Shown here: one piece after another, positions 35,049-45,800 of the stretch
Layout of the letters: every line of letters begins with the position of its first letter
Position numbering within the stretch: position 1 is the stretch's first letter
NCBI GenBank assembly: GCA_016795205.1
Contig: JAEUHZ010000047.1
Coordinates: 1 to 64,000, forward strand
Source: Planctomycetota bacterium
Lineage (GTDB): Bacteria > Planctomycetota > UBA1135 > GCA-002686595
Direction: 5' to 3'
Length of the DNA stretch: 64,000 nucleotides
The notes under the pieces: model-generated
Database searches by the model: none
Told to the model about the DNA's origin: nothing
The model's input: only the letters and a program-made list of their open reading frames with translations
Position numbers and translations under genes: made by a program

Positions 35049-37481
35049 ATGAAGATCTCCATCCGCTGGCTCGCGCGTCACGTCGATCTATCGGGGATCA
35101 CGCCAGAGCAGATCGCGTCGGCGCTCACGATCCACACCGCCGAGGTCGAGGGCCTCGAGCCGTTCTTGCCGCACCTGGCGCAGGTCGTGGTCGGCCACGT
35201 GCTGTCGCGCGAGAAGCACCCGGACGCCGACAAGCTGGGCGTGTGCCGCGTCGACGTGGGTGACGGCACGCTGCGACAGATCGTGTGCGGTGCCGCGAAC
35301 GTCGCCGGCGGTCAGAAGGTCGCCGTCGCGCTGCCGGGCGTCGAGCTGCCGGGCGACTTCAAGATCAAGGTCAGCAAGATCCGCGGCGTCGAGAGCCAGG
35401 GGATGATCTGCTCCGAGCGCGAGCTGGGCCTGGGCGACGAGCACCAGGGAATCTGGGTCCTCCCGGAGTCTGCGGCCATCGGGAAGCCCGTCGCGGGCGA
35501 GGTCGGGCTCGACGACTGGACCATCGAGATCGACAACAAGTCGCTCACGCACCGGCCGGACCTGTGGGGGCATCGAGGTTTCGCGCGCGAGGTCGCGGCG
35601 ATCTTCCAGCGCGAGCTGAAGCCGCTCGATCTCACGCTGCCGCAGACGGGGAACGGGCCCCGGTACCCGGTGAAGATCGAGAGCGCGTCGTGCTCGCGCT
35701 ACGTGGCGCTGCCGATCGACGGCGTGGCCGCCGGGCGCTCGCCGGACTGGCTGCGCGCGCTGCTCTTCGCGGTCGGGCAGCGGCCGATCGACCTGTTCGT
35801 CGATCTCTCGAACTTCGTCATGCTCGACCTGGGGCAGCCGAACCACGTGTTCGATCGCAACGCCCTCGATCCGTCGGGCATCGTCGTGCGCGACGCCCGC
35901 CTGGGCGAGACCATGAGGACGCTCGACGGCGTCGAGCGCGCGCTACACACGTCCGACATGGTCATCGCCTCCGGCAGCGCAGCGGTGGCGCTGGCGGGCG
36001 TGATGGGTGGCGAGGGCTCCAAGGTCGCGCCCGGAACGCGCGCGCTGGTGCTCGAAGTCGCAGCCTTCGCTCCGGGCGTCGTGCGCCGCACTTCGCAGCG
36101 GCTCGCGCTGCGCACGGATTCGTCGGCGCGCTTCGAGAAGAACCTGTCTCCGACGTTGCCCCTGGAGGCCGCGGCGCACTTCGCGCGGCTCCTCGTGGGG
36201 CTCGACCCGGCCGCGAAGTTCCCGTCACCGCCGACCGACGTCGGTGCGTGGCAGGACCCGGCGTGCACGCTCGAGCTGCGCCCGGCGCGCGTGCGCCAGC
36301 TCCTGGGCGACGACGTCCCCGACGCCGAGGTCGCCGCGATCCTGGTGGCCCTCGGCTTCGGCGTGGAGCCGCGCGGCGCGGCCCTCGCCGTGCGCGTGCC
36401 CAGCGCGCGCGCCACGAAGGACGTCACGCTCGAGCAGGACCTGGTCGAGGAGGTCGGCCGCGCGCGCGGTTACGGCCGCATCCCGGAGCGCGCCTTGGTC
36501 GCCGAGATCGCGCCGCCGCCGCGCGACGCGGGCTGGCACCGCCGCCTGCTCGTGCGCGCGCTGCAGGACCGTCTCGCGGGCGCCGCTCGCTTCCGCGAGA
36601 CGATCAGCTACTCGTTCGTGCTCGACGACCTGCTCGCCAAGCTCGGCGACGACGCCGAGCCGCACGTGCGGGTCGTGAACTCCGGCGTCGAGGGCAGCTC
36701 GCGCATCCGCCGCTCGGTGATGCCGTCGCTCCTCGGCCTGCTGGAGCCCAACCGACGCCGGCGGGACTCCGTGGCACTCTTCGAGATCGGCAAGGGCTAC
36801 CTCCCCGAACGGGGCAACGAGCGCGGCGAGCCTGCGGAGGTCCACGAGCTAGGCCTGGTCCTCGCCCGGCCCACGCAGCAGGACGCCCGCTTCGATCAGA
36901 GCGCCCTGGCCGTGCTGCGCGCGACCCTGCTCGACGTGCTGCGCGCCGCTGGCCATGGGCAAGCCGCAGAGCGCCCGCTGGTCTCGGGCGAGGCGCCGCG
37001 CTGGGCGCACCCCGTCAAGGGCGTCGCGATTCAGGCCGGCGACGCGCGCGTTGGCCTCGTGGCCGAGCTCGAACCGCGTCTGCGCCGCGCGCTGGGCCTG
37101 ACCGGCGACGTCGACAGCGACGCCGCTGCCGCGCTGGTGTCGCTCGACGCGTTGCTCGCCGTGGGGGGCCAGGCCGCCACCTTCCGCCCGCTGCCGCGCT
37201 TTCCGGGCGTCAAGGTCGACGTGGCAGTCCTGATCCCCTCCGCGGTGCGCGCCGGCGACCTCGCCGCGGCGCTGGAGCAGGCCGGCAAGGGCTTGGTCGA
37301 GGACCTCGAGCTTTTCGACGTGTACACGGGCGGCACGCTCGCGCAGGGCACGAAGAGCCTGGCCTGGCATGTGCGACTGCAGGCTGCCGACCGCACGCTG
37401 TCCGACGAGGACGTGCAGAAGTACCTGTCGCGCGTCGAGCGCGCGGTGGGCCAGCTGGGGGGGATGCTGCGCCGATCCTGA
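35049..37481 (+). CDS. pheT: Phenylalanine--tRNA ligase beta subunit
   Basis: The editing and tRNA-binding subunit, 810 residues. The EMAP-type tRNA-binding domain is near residues 40-150 (LGVCRVDVGDGTLRQIVCGA). The editing B3/B4 domain and B5 domain follow. The C-terminal FDX-ACB domain has LFDVYTGGTLAQGTKSLAW and TLSDEDVQKYLSRVE. The length matches the family (about 790-810). The start is an ATG 12 bases after pheS. Confidence 0.96.
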   Translation: MKISIRWLARHVDLSGITPEQIASALTIHTAEVEGLEPFLPHLAQVVVGHVLSREKHPDADKLGVCRVDVGDGTLRQIVCGAANVAGGQKVAVALPGVELPGDFKIKVSKIRGVESQGMICSERELGLGDEHQGIWVLPESAAIGKPVAGEVGLDDWTIEIDNKSLTHRPDLWGHRGFAREVAAIFQRELKPLDLTLPQTGNGPRYPVKIESASCSRYVALPIDGVAAGRSPDWLRALLFAVGQRPIDLFVDLSNFVMLDLGQPNHVFDRNALDPSGIVVRDARLGETMRTLDGVERALHTSDMVIASGSAAVALAGVMGGEGSKVAPGTRALVLEVAAFAPGVVRRTSQRLALRTDSSARFEKNLSPTLPLEAAAHFARLLVGLDPAAKFPSPPTDVGAWQDPACTLELRPARVRQLLGDDVPDAEVAAILVALGFGVEPRGAALAVRVPSARATKDVTLEQDLVEEVGRARGYGRIPERALVAEIAPPPRDAGWHRRLLVRALQDRLAGAARFRETISYSFVLDDLLAKLGDDAEPHVRVVNSGVEGSSRIRRSVMPSLLGLLEPNRRRRDSVALFEIGKGYLPERGNERGEPAEVHELGLVLARPTQQDARFDQSALAVLRATLLDVLRAAGHGQAAERPLVSGEAPRWAHPVKGVAIQAGDARVGLVAELEPRLRRALGLTGDVDSDAAAALVSLDALLAVGGQAATFRPLPRFPGVKVDVAVLIPSAVRAGDLAAALEQAGKGLVEDLELFDVYTGGTLAQGTKSLAWHVRLQAADRTLSDEDVQKYLSRVERAVGQLGGMLRRS

Positions 37482-37542
37482 GGCGTCACGGCCTACGGCT
37501 GGGGCCCGGCGGCCCGCGGTACGATAAGGAGATCGGCCGCGC

Positions 37543-38967
37543 TTGAAGATCGTCCTCGTCAACCCTCCGAGCCCGCCCGAGTTCCGCGTCAGCCGCGGGC
37601 TCATGGGGGGCTTCGGCATGGCCGTCAATCCAGGCCTCTTGTACCCGCCGATCGAGCTGGCGCACGTCGCGAGCGTGCTCGAGGCCGCCGGTCACGAGGT
37701 CGTGATCCACGACAGCGACGCGCTGCGGCTCGACGTCGAGCGCGCACGGCGCGCGATCGCGACGCACGAGCCGCGCCTCGTGTGCGTGGACTCCAGCTCG
37801 ACGAGCCTGGACCAGGACCTCGCGCTGTGCCGCGCGCTGCGCGCCGACCTCGGCGTACCGGTCGCGATCCTCGGCTCGCAGGTGACCTACACGCCGGGCG
37901 AGATCTTCGAGCACGACAACGTCGACGCGGTCGTGCGCGGCGAGCCGGAGTACACCGTGCGCGAGCTCGCGGCGCGCGTGGCCGAGGGGCGCGACCTGCG
38001 CGGCGTCGCGGGGACGAGCTGGCGCGCGCCGGATGGGACGACCGTGCACGAGCCCGAGCGGGAGAAGATCGCGCGGCTCGACGACCTGCCGATCCCGGCC
38101 CGGCACCTGCTCGACAACCAGGCCTACCGGTTCCCGGGCATCGCGGGGCCGATCACGACGGTCAAGAGTTCGCGCGGCTGCCCGCTGAACTGCTCGTTCT
38201 GCGGGTACACGCTGGCGCAGGGTCTGCGCTTCCGCTTCCGCAGTCCCGAGCACGTCCTGTCGGAGCTCGTCGACCTGCATCGCAAGCACGGGCTGCGCCA
38301 CGTCGTGTTCCGCGACCCGATCTTCACCACGCGCAAGGACCGCGTGCTGGAGATCTGCGCGGGGATCCGGCGCGAGCAGCTCGACCTGGAATGGCAGTGC
38401 GAGACGGCGATCAAGGTGCTCGACCGCGAGCTGATCCGCGCCATGGCCGAGGCCGGTCTGAAGCACCTGTCCGTGGGCGTCGAGAGCGGCAACGAGGTCA
38501 TCCAGCGCAAGCACTGCGGCAGCAAGCTCCTCGACGGCCAGAAGAAGCTCGACGTCGCGCGCTGCCTGGAGGTGTTCGACGCTTGCCGCGAGTTCGGCGT
38601 CGAGTCACGCGCGTTCTGCATGGTCGGCTTCCCCGAGGAGACCAGCGCCATGGCCGACGAGACGTTCGCGCTGGTCGAGAAGCTCGACCCCGACCAGGTC
38701 CAGTTCTGTGCCGTCACCGCCTACCCCGGCACGCCGCTCTATCAACTGCTGCGCGGCACGCGTGACTTCGATTACGCCACGATGACGGGCTTCCAGGCGC
38801 TCGAGGGCAACGAGCACATGAGCGCCGAGGAGATCCAGGAGAAGATCCGGCAGGGCTACCGGCGCTTCTACCGCCGCCCCAAGCGCCTGGTGCGCGAGCT
38901 GCGCAGCCCGGCCCGCTTCGCGAGCAAGGTCGCGCGCTACTTCACGCTGTTCCGCTCGCGCGGCTAG
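37543..38967 (+). CDS. B12-binding-domain radical SAM protein
   Basis: A 474-residue protein. The N-terminal half has the cobalamin-binding-type Rossmann fold ([35 protein letters not shown]), although the cobalamin-binding DxHxxG motif is not obvious. The radical SAM cluster motif is Cys213-x3-Cys217-x2-Cys220 in [12 protein letters not shown]. Class-B methylases and other radical SAM enzymes in this group modify lipids, antibiotics and hopanoids. The start is TTG with AAGGAG about 11 bases upstream. Neighbours do not fix the substrate: it lies between pheT and acs. Confidence 0.85.
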   Translation: MKIVLVNPPSPPEFRVSRGLMGGFGMAVNPGLLYPPIELAHVASVLEAAGHEVVIHDSDALRLDVERARRAIATHEPRLVCVDSSSTSLDQDLALCRALRADLGVPVAILGSQVTYTPGEIFEHDNVDAVVRGEPEYTVRELAARVAEGRDLRGVAGTSWRAPDGTTVHEPEREKIARLDDLPIPARHLLDNQAYRFPGIAGPITTVKSSRGCPLNCSFCGYTLAQGLRFRFRSPEHVLSELVDLHRKHGLRHVVFRDPIFTTRKDRVLEICAGIRREQLDLEWQCETAIKVLDRELIRAMAEAGLKHLSVGVESGNEVIQRKHCGSKLLDGQKKLDVARCLEVFDACREFGVESRAFCMVGFPEETSAMADETFALVEKLDPDQVQFCAVTAYPGTPLYQLLRGTRDFDYATMTGFQALEGNEHMSAEEIQEKIRQGYRRFYRRPKRLVRELRSPARFASKVARYFTLFRSRG

Positions 38968-39034
38968 GCTCCCGGCGGTTCCCTCGGACGGGCCGCGCCG
39001 GTACGCTCCGGTCCCCGCCGTCCCGGGGAGCCGC

Positions 39035-40984
39035 ATGAGCCAGAGCATCGACCACGTCCTGCAGGAGCACCGCCGGTTCCCGCCGCCGCGCGAGTTCCAG
39101 TCCTGCGCGCGCCTCTCGACCGAGGAGGCCTACCAGCGGATGTACCGGGAGTCCCTCGACGACCCCGAGGGCTTCTGGGGGCGCATCGCCCGCGAGTTGC
39201 CCTGGATGCAGCCCTTCGAGCGCGTGCTCGACTGGAGCGGCGCGCCCTTCGCGAAGTGGTTCGTGGGGGGGCGGATCAATGCCTCCGCCGTCTGCCTGGA
39301 CCAGCACGCCTACGGCCGCCGCGCCGACCAGCGCGCGATCGTGTGGGAAGGCGAGCCCGGCGACACGCGCACCCTGACCTACGCCGAGCTGCACCTGGAG
39401 GTCTCGCGCTTCGCGAACGTGCTCAAGCGGCGCGGAGTCCAGAAGGGTGACCGTGTCGCGATCTACATGCCGATGATCCCCGAGGCGGCCATGGCCATGC
39501 TGGCCTGTGCGCGCATCGGGGCCGCGCATTCCGTCGTGTTCGGCGGCTTCAGCGCCACGGCGCTCAAGGAGCGCATCCTGGACGGAGGCTGCACGGCCGT
39601 GATCACGGCCGACGGTGGCTGGCGCCGCGGGCAGATCTTGCCCCTCAAGCCCCAGGTCGACGAGGCGCTGGAGGGCGTCCTGGGCGTGCACACCGTGCTC
39701 GTCGTGCGCCGCACGGCAAACCGCGTGACCTGGAACGCCGGGCGCGACGTCTGGTACCACGAGCTGGCGGCCGAGGCCTCGACGGAGTGCGCGCCAGAGC
39801 CCATGGACAGCGAGGACCTGCTGTTCCTGCTCTACACCTCGGGCTCCACGGGCAAGCCCAAGGGCATCGTGCACACCACCGGGGGCTACCTGGTCGGCGC
39901 GTACCTCTCCACGCAGTTCGTGTTCGACCTGCGGGACGGCGACCTGTTCTGGTGCACGGCCGACGTCGGCTGGATCACCGGGCACAGCTACGTCGTCTAT
40001 GGTCCGCTGGCCAACGGCGCCACGATCCTGATGTACGAGGGCGCCCCGACCACGCCCACGCCGGGCCGCTTCTGGGAGATCGTCGAGCGCCACCGGGTCA
40101 CGATCTTCTACACCGCGCCGACCGCGATCCGCACCTTCATGCGACTGGGCGACGAGGTGCCGGCGAAGTCCGACCTGTCGTCGCTGCGCCTGCTCGGCTC
40201 GGTCGGCGAGCCGATCAATCCCGAGGCCTGGATGTGGTACCACCGCCACATCGGCCGCCAGCGCTGCCCGATCGTCGACACTTGGTGGCAGACCGAGACC
40301 GGCTCGATCGCGATCACGCCGTTGCCGGGGGTCACGGTCACGCAGCCGGGCTCGGCCACGCGGCCGTTTTTCGGCATCGACGCGGCGGTCGTCGACGATC
40401 AGGGCCGCGAGCTGCCCCCCGACCAGGGTGGCTACCTGGTGATCCGCAGGCCCTGGCCGTCCATGCTGCGCGGGATCTGGGGCAATCCCGACCGCTACCG
40501 CGAGGGCTACTGGGGCAAGTACCAGACGATGTACTTCGCCGGTGACGGCGCGCGGCGCGACGCGAGCGGCTACTTCTGGGTGCTCGGGCGGGTCGACGAC
40601 GTGCTCAACGTGGCGGGCCACCGCCTCTCGACGATGGAGGTCGAGAGCTCGCTGGTTTCCCACGCTGCGGTGGCCGAGGCCGCCGTCGTGGGGCGACCCG
40701 ACGACGTCCAGGGGCAGGCGATCGTGGCCTTCGTCACGGTCGTCAAGGGCGTCGAGCCCGGGGAGGCGCTCAAGGAAGCGCTCAAGGAGCACGTGGCGCA
40801 CGAGATCGGCAAGCTGGCGCGCCCGGCGGAGATCCGCTTCACGGACGCGCTGCCCAAGACGCGCAGCGGGAAGATCATGCGGCGGCTCCTGCGCGACGTC
40901 GCCGCGGGCGTCGAGACGACCGGGGACACGAGCACGATCGAGGACTACGCCTTGCTCGCCCGACTGCGCGGCGACGAGGAGTAG
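39035..40984 (+). CDS. acs: Acetyl-CoA synthetase
   Basis: AMP-forming acetate--CoA ligase of 649 residues. The ATP-binding P-loop-like motif is [20 protein letters not shown]. Further signatures are [36 protein letters not shown] and the C-terminal [14 protein letters not shown], whose Lys is the target of acetylation control in many bacteria. Family length is about 650. It may be acetyl- or propionyl-specific; the acs motifs favour acetate. The next gene is a second AMP-forming ligase, 30 bases on. Confidence 0.95.
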   Translation: MSQSIDHVLQEHRRFPPPREFQSCARLSTEEAYQRMYRESLDDPEGFWGRIARELPWMQPFERVLDWSGAPFAKWFVGGRINASAVCLDQHAYGRRADQRAIVWEGEPGDTRTLTYAELHLEVSRFANVLKRRGVQKGDRVAIYMPMIPEAAMAMLACARIGAAHSVVFGGFSATALKERILDGGCTAVITADGGWRRGQILPLKPQVDEALEGVLGVHTVLVVRRTANRVTWNAGRDVWYHELAAEASTECAPEPMDSEDLLFLLYTSGSTGKPKGIVHTTGGYLVGAYLSTQFVFDLRDGDLFWCTADVGWITGHSYVVYGPLANGATILMYEGAPTTPTPGRFWEIVERHRVTIFYTAPTAIRTFMRLGDEVPAKSDLSSLRLLGSVGEPINPEAWMWYHRHIGRQRCPIVDTWWQTETGSIAITPLPGVTVTQPGSATRPFFGIDAAVVDDQGRELPPDQGGYLVIRRPWPSMLRGIWGNPDRYREGYWGKYQTMYFAGDGARRDASGYFWVLGRVDDVLNVAGHRLSTMEVESSLVSHAAVAEAAVVGRPDDVQGQAIVAFVTVVKGVEPGEALKEALKEHVAHEIGKLARPAEIRFTDALPKTRSGKIMRRLLRDVAAGVETTGDTSTIEDYALLARLRGDEE

Positions 40985-41014
40985 CGCGCGCGGCGCGCCC
41001 GGGGCACACGTTCC

Positions 41015-42589
41015 ATGCACATCGCGAGCCTGCTCGCGCGCGCCGCGCGGCTGCACCCGACGAACGCGGCCATCGCCGGTGGCGGGCGTGACCAGAGCTA
41101 CGCCGCGTTCCAGGCGCGCGCCTCGCGGCTCGCGGCGCACCTGTGCTCCCGCGGGCTCGTGCCCGGCGAGCGGGTTTCGGTCCTCTCCTGGAACGTGCCG
41201 GAGTTCCTGGAGTGCTACTTCGCTGGCGCGGCGGCCGGCCTGGTGGTGAACCCGCTCAACGTGCGGCTCTCCGCGCTGGAGCAGGTCGAGGTCGTGCGCG
41301 ACTGCGGTGCGCGGCACCTCGTCGCGCAAGCCTCGTTCGCGCCGCTGGTCGCCGAGATCCTGGCGCTCGGGGCGCCGCTCGAGGGGGTCACCTGGATCGG
41401 CGGAGCGCCGGCCGTGTCCGTGCCGAGCACCGAGTACGAGCGTGCCCTGGCCGAGGCGCCCGCCGCGTTTCCACCATGCGAGCCCGCGGGCGACGCGCCC
41501 GCACACCTGTACTACACGAGCGGCACGACCGGGCGCGCGAAGGGCGTGATCCTGACGCACAGGAACGTCGTCACGCACGCCTTGGGTGCGATCGCCGAGC
41601 TGGGGCTGTCCGAGCGCGACACGTGGGCGCACGTGGCGCCGCTGTTCCACCTGGCCGACGCCTGGGCCACGTTCGCGATCACCTGGGCTGGTGGCCGGCA
41701 CGTGTGGCTGGAGCGCTTCGAGGCCCGCGCCGCGCTGGACCTCCTGGAGCGCGAGCGGGTCACGATCACGAACCTGATCCCGACCATGCTGAACCTGATG
41801 GTCGCGGACGAGACGGCCGCGGGGCGCGACTGGAGCGCGCTGCGCGCCCTGCTGTCGGGCGGAGCACCGATCGCGCCCGAGGTCGTGCGGCGCATCGTCG
41901 CGACGTTCCGCTGCGAGTACGTGCAGACCTACGGGATGACCGAGACGAGCCCGTACTTGACGCTCTCGCTGTTGAAAGAGCATCTGAAGCAGCTCCCCGA
42001 GGCCGAGCAGTTGCGCTACCGCGCCAAGACCGGCCGTCCGTTCGCGACCGTCGAGCTGTGCGTCGTGGGCGACGACGGCCGCGAGGTCGCGCCTGACGAG
42101 CGCACGGTGGGGGAGATCCGCGTGCGCGGCGAGACCGTGACCCCCGGCTACTGGAAGCGCCCGGAGGAGACCGCGGCGGCGTTCGAGGACGGCTGGCTCA
42201 AGACCGGCGACCTGGCGGTCGTCGATCGCGAGGGCTACGTGACGATCGTCGACCGCAAGAAGGACATGATCATCACGGGCGGCGAGAAGGTCTACTCGAC
42301 CGAGGTCGAGCACGCGCTCTACGCGCACCCGGCAGTGCTCGAGGCCGCGGTGTTCGGCACGCCCGACCCGGTGTGGGGCGAGCAGGTCGAGGCCGCCGTG
42401 GTGCTGCGGGCGGGCGCAGCGGCCTCCGCGGAGGAACTCGTCGAGCACTGCCGCGCGCACCTGGCGCACTACAAGGCCCCGCGGGCGATCCGCTTCCTCG
42501 CGGAACTGCCGCGGACGGGGAGCGGGAAGATCGCCAAGCACGGCCTGCGGCGCAAACCCTCCACGCCGCCCGCCCCCGGATTTTGTTGA
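41015..42589 (+). CDS. AMP-dependent acyl-CoA ligase, long-chain type
   Basis: A 524-residue ANL-superfamily enzyme. Motifs are YYTSGTTGRAKGVILTHRN, TYGMTETSP, and the C-terminal DGWLKTGDLAVVDREGYVTIVDRKKDMIITGGEKVY (key part: KTGDLAVVDREG), ending in LPRTGSGKIAKH. The size and motif types resemble medium/long-chain fatty acyl-CoA synthetases. It starts 30 bases after acs. No beta-oxidation genes are nearby, so the substrate is not fixed. Confidence 0.88.
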   Translation: MHIASLLARAARLHPTNAAIAGGGRDQSYAAFQARASRLAAHLCSRGLVPGERVSVLSWNVPEFLECYFAGAAAGLVVNPLNVRLSALEQVEVVRDCGARHLVAQASFAPLVAEILALGAPLEGVTWIGGAPAVSVPSTEYERALAEAPAAFPPCEPAGDAPAHLYYTSGTTGRAKGVILTHRNVVTHALGAIAELGLSERDTWAHVAPLFHLADAWATFAITWAGGRHVWLERFEARAALDLLERERVTITNLIPTMLNLMVADETAAGRDWSALRALLSGGAPIAPEVVRRIVATFRCEYVQTYGMTETSPYLTLSLLKEHLKQLPEAEQLRYRAKTGRPFATVELCVVGDDGREVAPDERTVGEIRVRGETVTPGYWKRPEETAAAFEDGWLKTGDLAVVDREGYVTIVDRKKDMIITGGEKVYSTEVEHALYAHPAVLEAAVFGTPDPVWGEQVEAAVVLRAGAAASAEELVEHCRAHLAHYKAPRAIRFLAELPRTGSGKIAKHGLRRKPSTPPAPGFC

Positions 42590-42880
42590 GCTACGAAGTG
42601 CGGCCGCTACGCCACATTCTTGGAACGTGCAAACGGGCGTGTTGATTCGCGCCGGTCGGGTTGCGAGTTTCCGCGAGGTTTCCGGATCGGCAACGTGCTT
42701 CGCTCCTTCGTGACGCGTCGATCGCCGCCATTGCCCCGCGCGGGCTGGCACGCTTCGCGCGTCGGTGTCGCCCAGCGAGCTTCCGCGCGACGGAGGCCGG
42801 GTGGCGGGATCTAGCGGCAGCGCGCGCCAGGGCCGGGAATCGGCGTTCTTCCCCCCGGCTACGACCTGCCTGGCAACCCG

Positions 42881-45800
42881 ATGCGCACCCCGAGCCTCTT
42901 GCTCTCCAGCGCCGCCGTTCTCGGCGTGACGCTCCCCGCCTACGCCCAAGACTGTGCCACGACGCCACCGGTCACCTGCACGCAGGGGAACCAGGTCGAC
43001 GTGACCTTCGGCGAGCCGCCGACGACCCAGACGTCGTTCGGGGTGCCGCTCGGCACGCAGAACGGAACGTGGAGCTCGAACTCCGGGAACTACCGGCCGC
43101 TCGAGATCCCGAAGTTCGTCCTGCAGCCGGGTGTCTGCGGCACCTTGATCCAGGCCGACCTGACCTTCGAGTACGTCGGTCGCGTGCGGTTCCGGGCGGA
43201 GAACCTGGACGACAAGCCGCAGCTCGTGACCGCCAGCCTGAACCTGACCAGCGAGGTCTTCGCACCGCCGGCTCTGGGCCTGGGCCAGATCCTGATCCCC
43301 AACAGCGGCATCGTGGCGGCGCCGGTGCTCGGCGCCTTCGACGGAGTGCAGGACTACGGGGGCACGTCCGGCTTCGACCAGACTTCCCCCGACACGGTGA
43401 TCACGCGCTGCTTCCGGATCACGAACCCGGGGCAGCTCGCCGTGCTGACCGGCGCGGTCCCGGGCGACGTGCTCCAGTTCAACCACCAATCCACCGACCA
43501 GAGCGCGGTGGTCGGGGCGGGCAATCTGGCCACGATCGTGAACACGACGGCCTACCTGCGCGTGACGGTCACGTACCGCTCGTGCGTCTGCCAGACCAGC
43601 GCGAACGACGACACCGGCCGCGTGTGCGTGGGCGAGTCGGTCACGGTCCCGGTCCTGGCGAACGACACGACGACCTGTGGCGCGATCGTGCCGGGCTCGT
43701 TGGCCTTCGTGGGCACGCCGCCCACGGGCTTCGCGCTCGCCGGCTCGAACGTGGTGTTCAACGCCGCTGGCATCCCGGCCGGCGTCTACGTGGCCACCTA
43801 CCGCGTCTGCAACGACCAGCAGCCACCGTGCTGCGACGAGGGGACGGTCACGGTGACCGTCTGCGAGACGGTCGCCAACGACGACGTCGCGCGCGTGTGC
43901 GTCGGAGCGACCGTGAACGTCAACGTGCTGGCGAACGACAGCACGACCTGTGGCGTGTTGAACCCGGCTTCGCTCGTGTTCGTGGGCACTCCGCCGCCGG
44001 GCTTCTCGATCGCCAGCGGGCAGGTCGTCTACACGAACCCGGGCACGCCGACCTCGGGCACCGTGCAGGCCACGTATCGCGTCTGCAACAACCTCACGAC
44101 GCCCTGCTGTGATACGGCCACGGTCACGATCACGATCTGCAACGTCGACGCCGTGAACGACACCGCGCGGGTTTGCGCCGGGGCCACGGTCACGATCCCC
44201 GTGCTGGCCAACGACACGACGAACTGCGGCGTGCTCGTGCCCGGCTCGCTGGCCTTCGTCGGCACGCCGCCGGCGGGCTTCTCGATCGTGGGCTCGAACG
44301 TGGTCTACGCCAACTCCGGCACGCCCAGCTCGGGCACCGTCCAGGCCACCTACCGCGTCTGCAACAACGAGAACCCGGCCTGCTGCGACACGGCCACGGT
44401 GACCGTCACGATCTGCAACGTCGACGCCGTGAACGACACCGCGCGGGTCTGCGCCGGTGCCACGGTCACGATCCCGGTCCTCAACAACGACACGACGAAC
44501 TGCGGCGCGCTCGTGCCTGGCTCGCTGGCGTTCGTCGGGACGCCGCCGGCGGGCTTCTCGATCGTGGGCTCGAACGTGGTCTACGCCAACTCCGGCACGC
44601 CCAGCTCGGGCACCGTCCAGGCCACGTACCGCGTCTGCAACAACGAGAACCCGGCCTGTTGCGACACGGCCACGGTGACCGTCACGATCTGCAACGTCGA
44701 CGCGGTGAACGACACCGGGCGCGTCTGCGCCGGCTCCACGGTCTCGATCCCGGTGTTGGCCAACGACACGACGAACTGCGGCGCGCTCGTCGTCGGCTCG
44801 CTGGCCTTCGTCGGGACGCCGCCGGCGGGCTTCTCGATCGTGGGCTCGAACGTGGTCTATGCCAACTCCGGCACGCCCAGTTCGGGCACCGTGCAGGCCA
44901 CCTACAGCGTCTGCAACAACGAGAACCCGGCCTGCTGCGACACGGCCACGGTCACGGTCACGATCTGCAACGTCGACGCGGTCAACGACACCGCCCGGGT
45001 CTGCGCGGGCGCCAGCGTCACGATCCCGGTCCTCAACAACGACACGACGAATTGCGGCGCGCTCGTGCCTGGCTCGCTGGCCTTCGTCGGCACGCCGCCG
45101 GCGGGCTTCTCGATCGTGGGCTCGAACGTGGTCTACGCCAACTCCGGCACGCCCAGCTCGGGCACCGTGCAGGCCACCTACCGCGTGTGCAACAACGAGA
45201 ACCCGGCCTGCTGCGACACGGCCACGGTGACCGTCACGATCTGCAACGTGACGGCGGTCGATGACGACGTGCAAGCCTGCGCCGGCACCACGATCACGAT
45301 CCCCGTGCTGGCGAACGACACGACCAACTGCGGGTCGCTCGTCGTCGGCTCGCTGGCCTTCGTGGGCACGCCGCCGGCGGGCTTCTCGATCGCGGGCGGC
45401 CAGATCGTGTACGCCAATCCGGGCACGCCCAACTCCGGTACGGTCACGGCCACGTACCGGGTCTGCAACGACGAGAACCGCCCGTGCTGCGACACGGCCG
45501 AGGTGCGGGTCACGATCTGCGCCGTCGACGCGGTCGACGACCCGATCACGATCTGCTGCGGCGAGGTCGGCGAGGTCAACGTCCTGCTGAACGACTCCTC
45601 GACCTGCGGGCCGCTCTCCTGCTCGGACGTCGAGTTCCTGACGCCCTTCCCGCCCGGCTTCAGCGTGCAGGGCTGCGTCGTGCGCTACGACTCGAACCTG
45701 GCCTCGTGCCCGCCGGTGGCGGAGTTGCGCTACCGGCTGCGCGGGGGAACGGGGCTCGTGTGCCTCGACGAGGCGCGCGTCTTGGTGACGGTGCTCGCCC

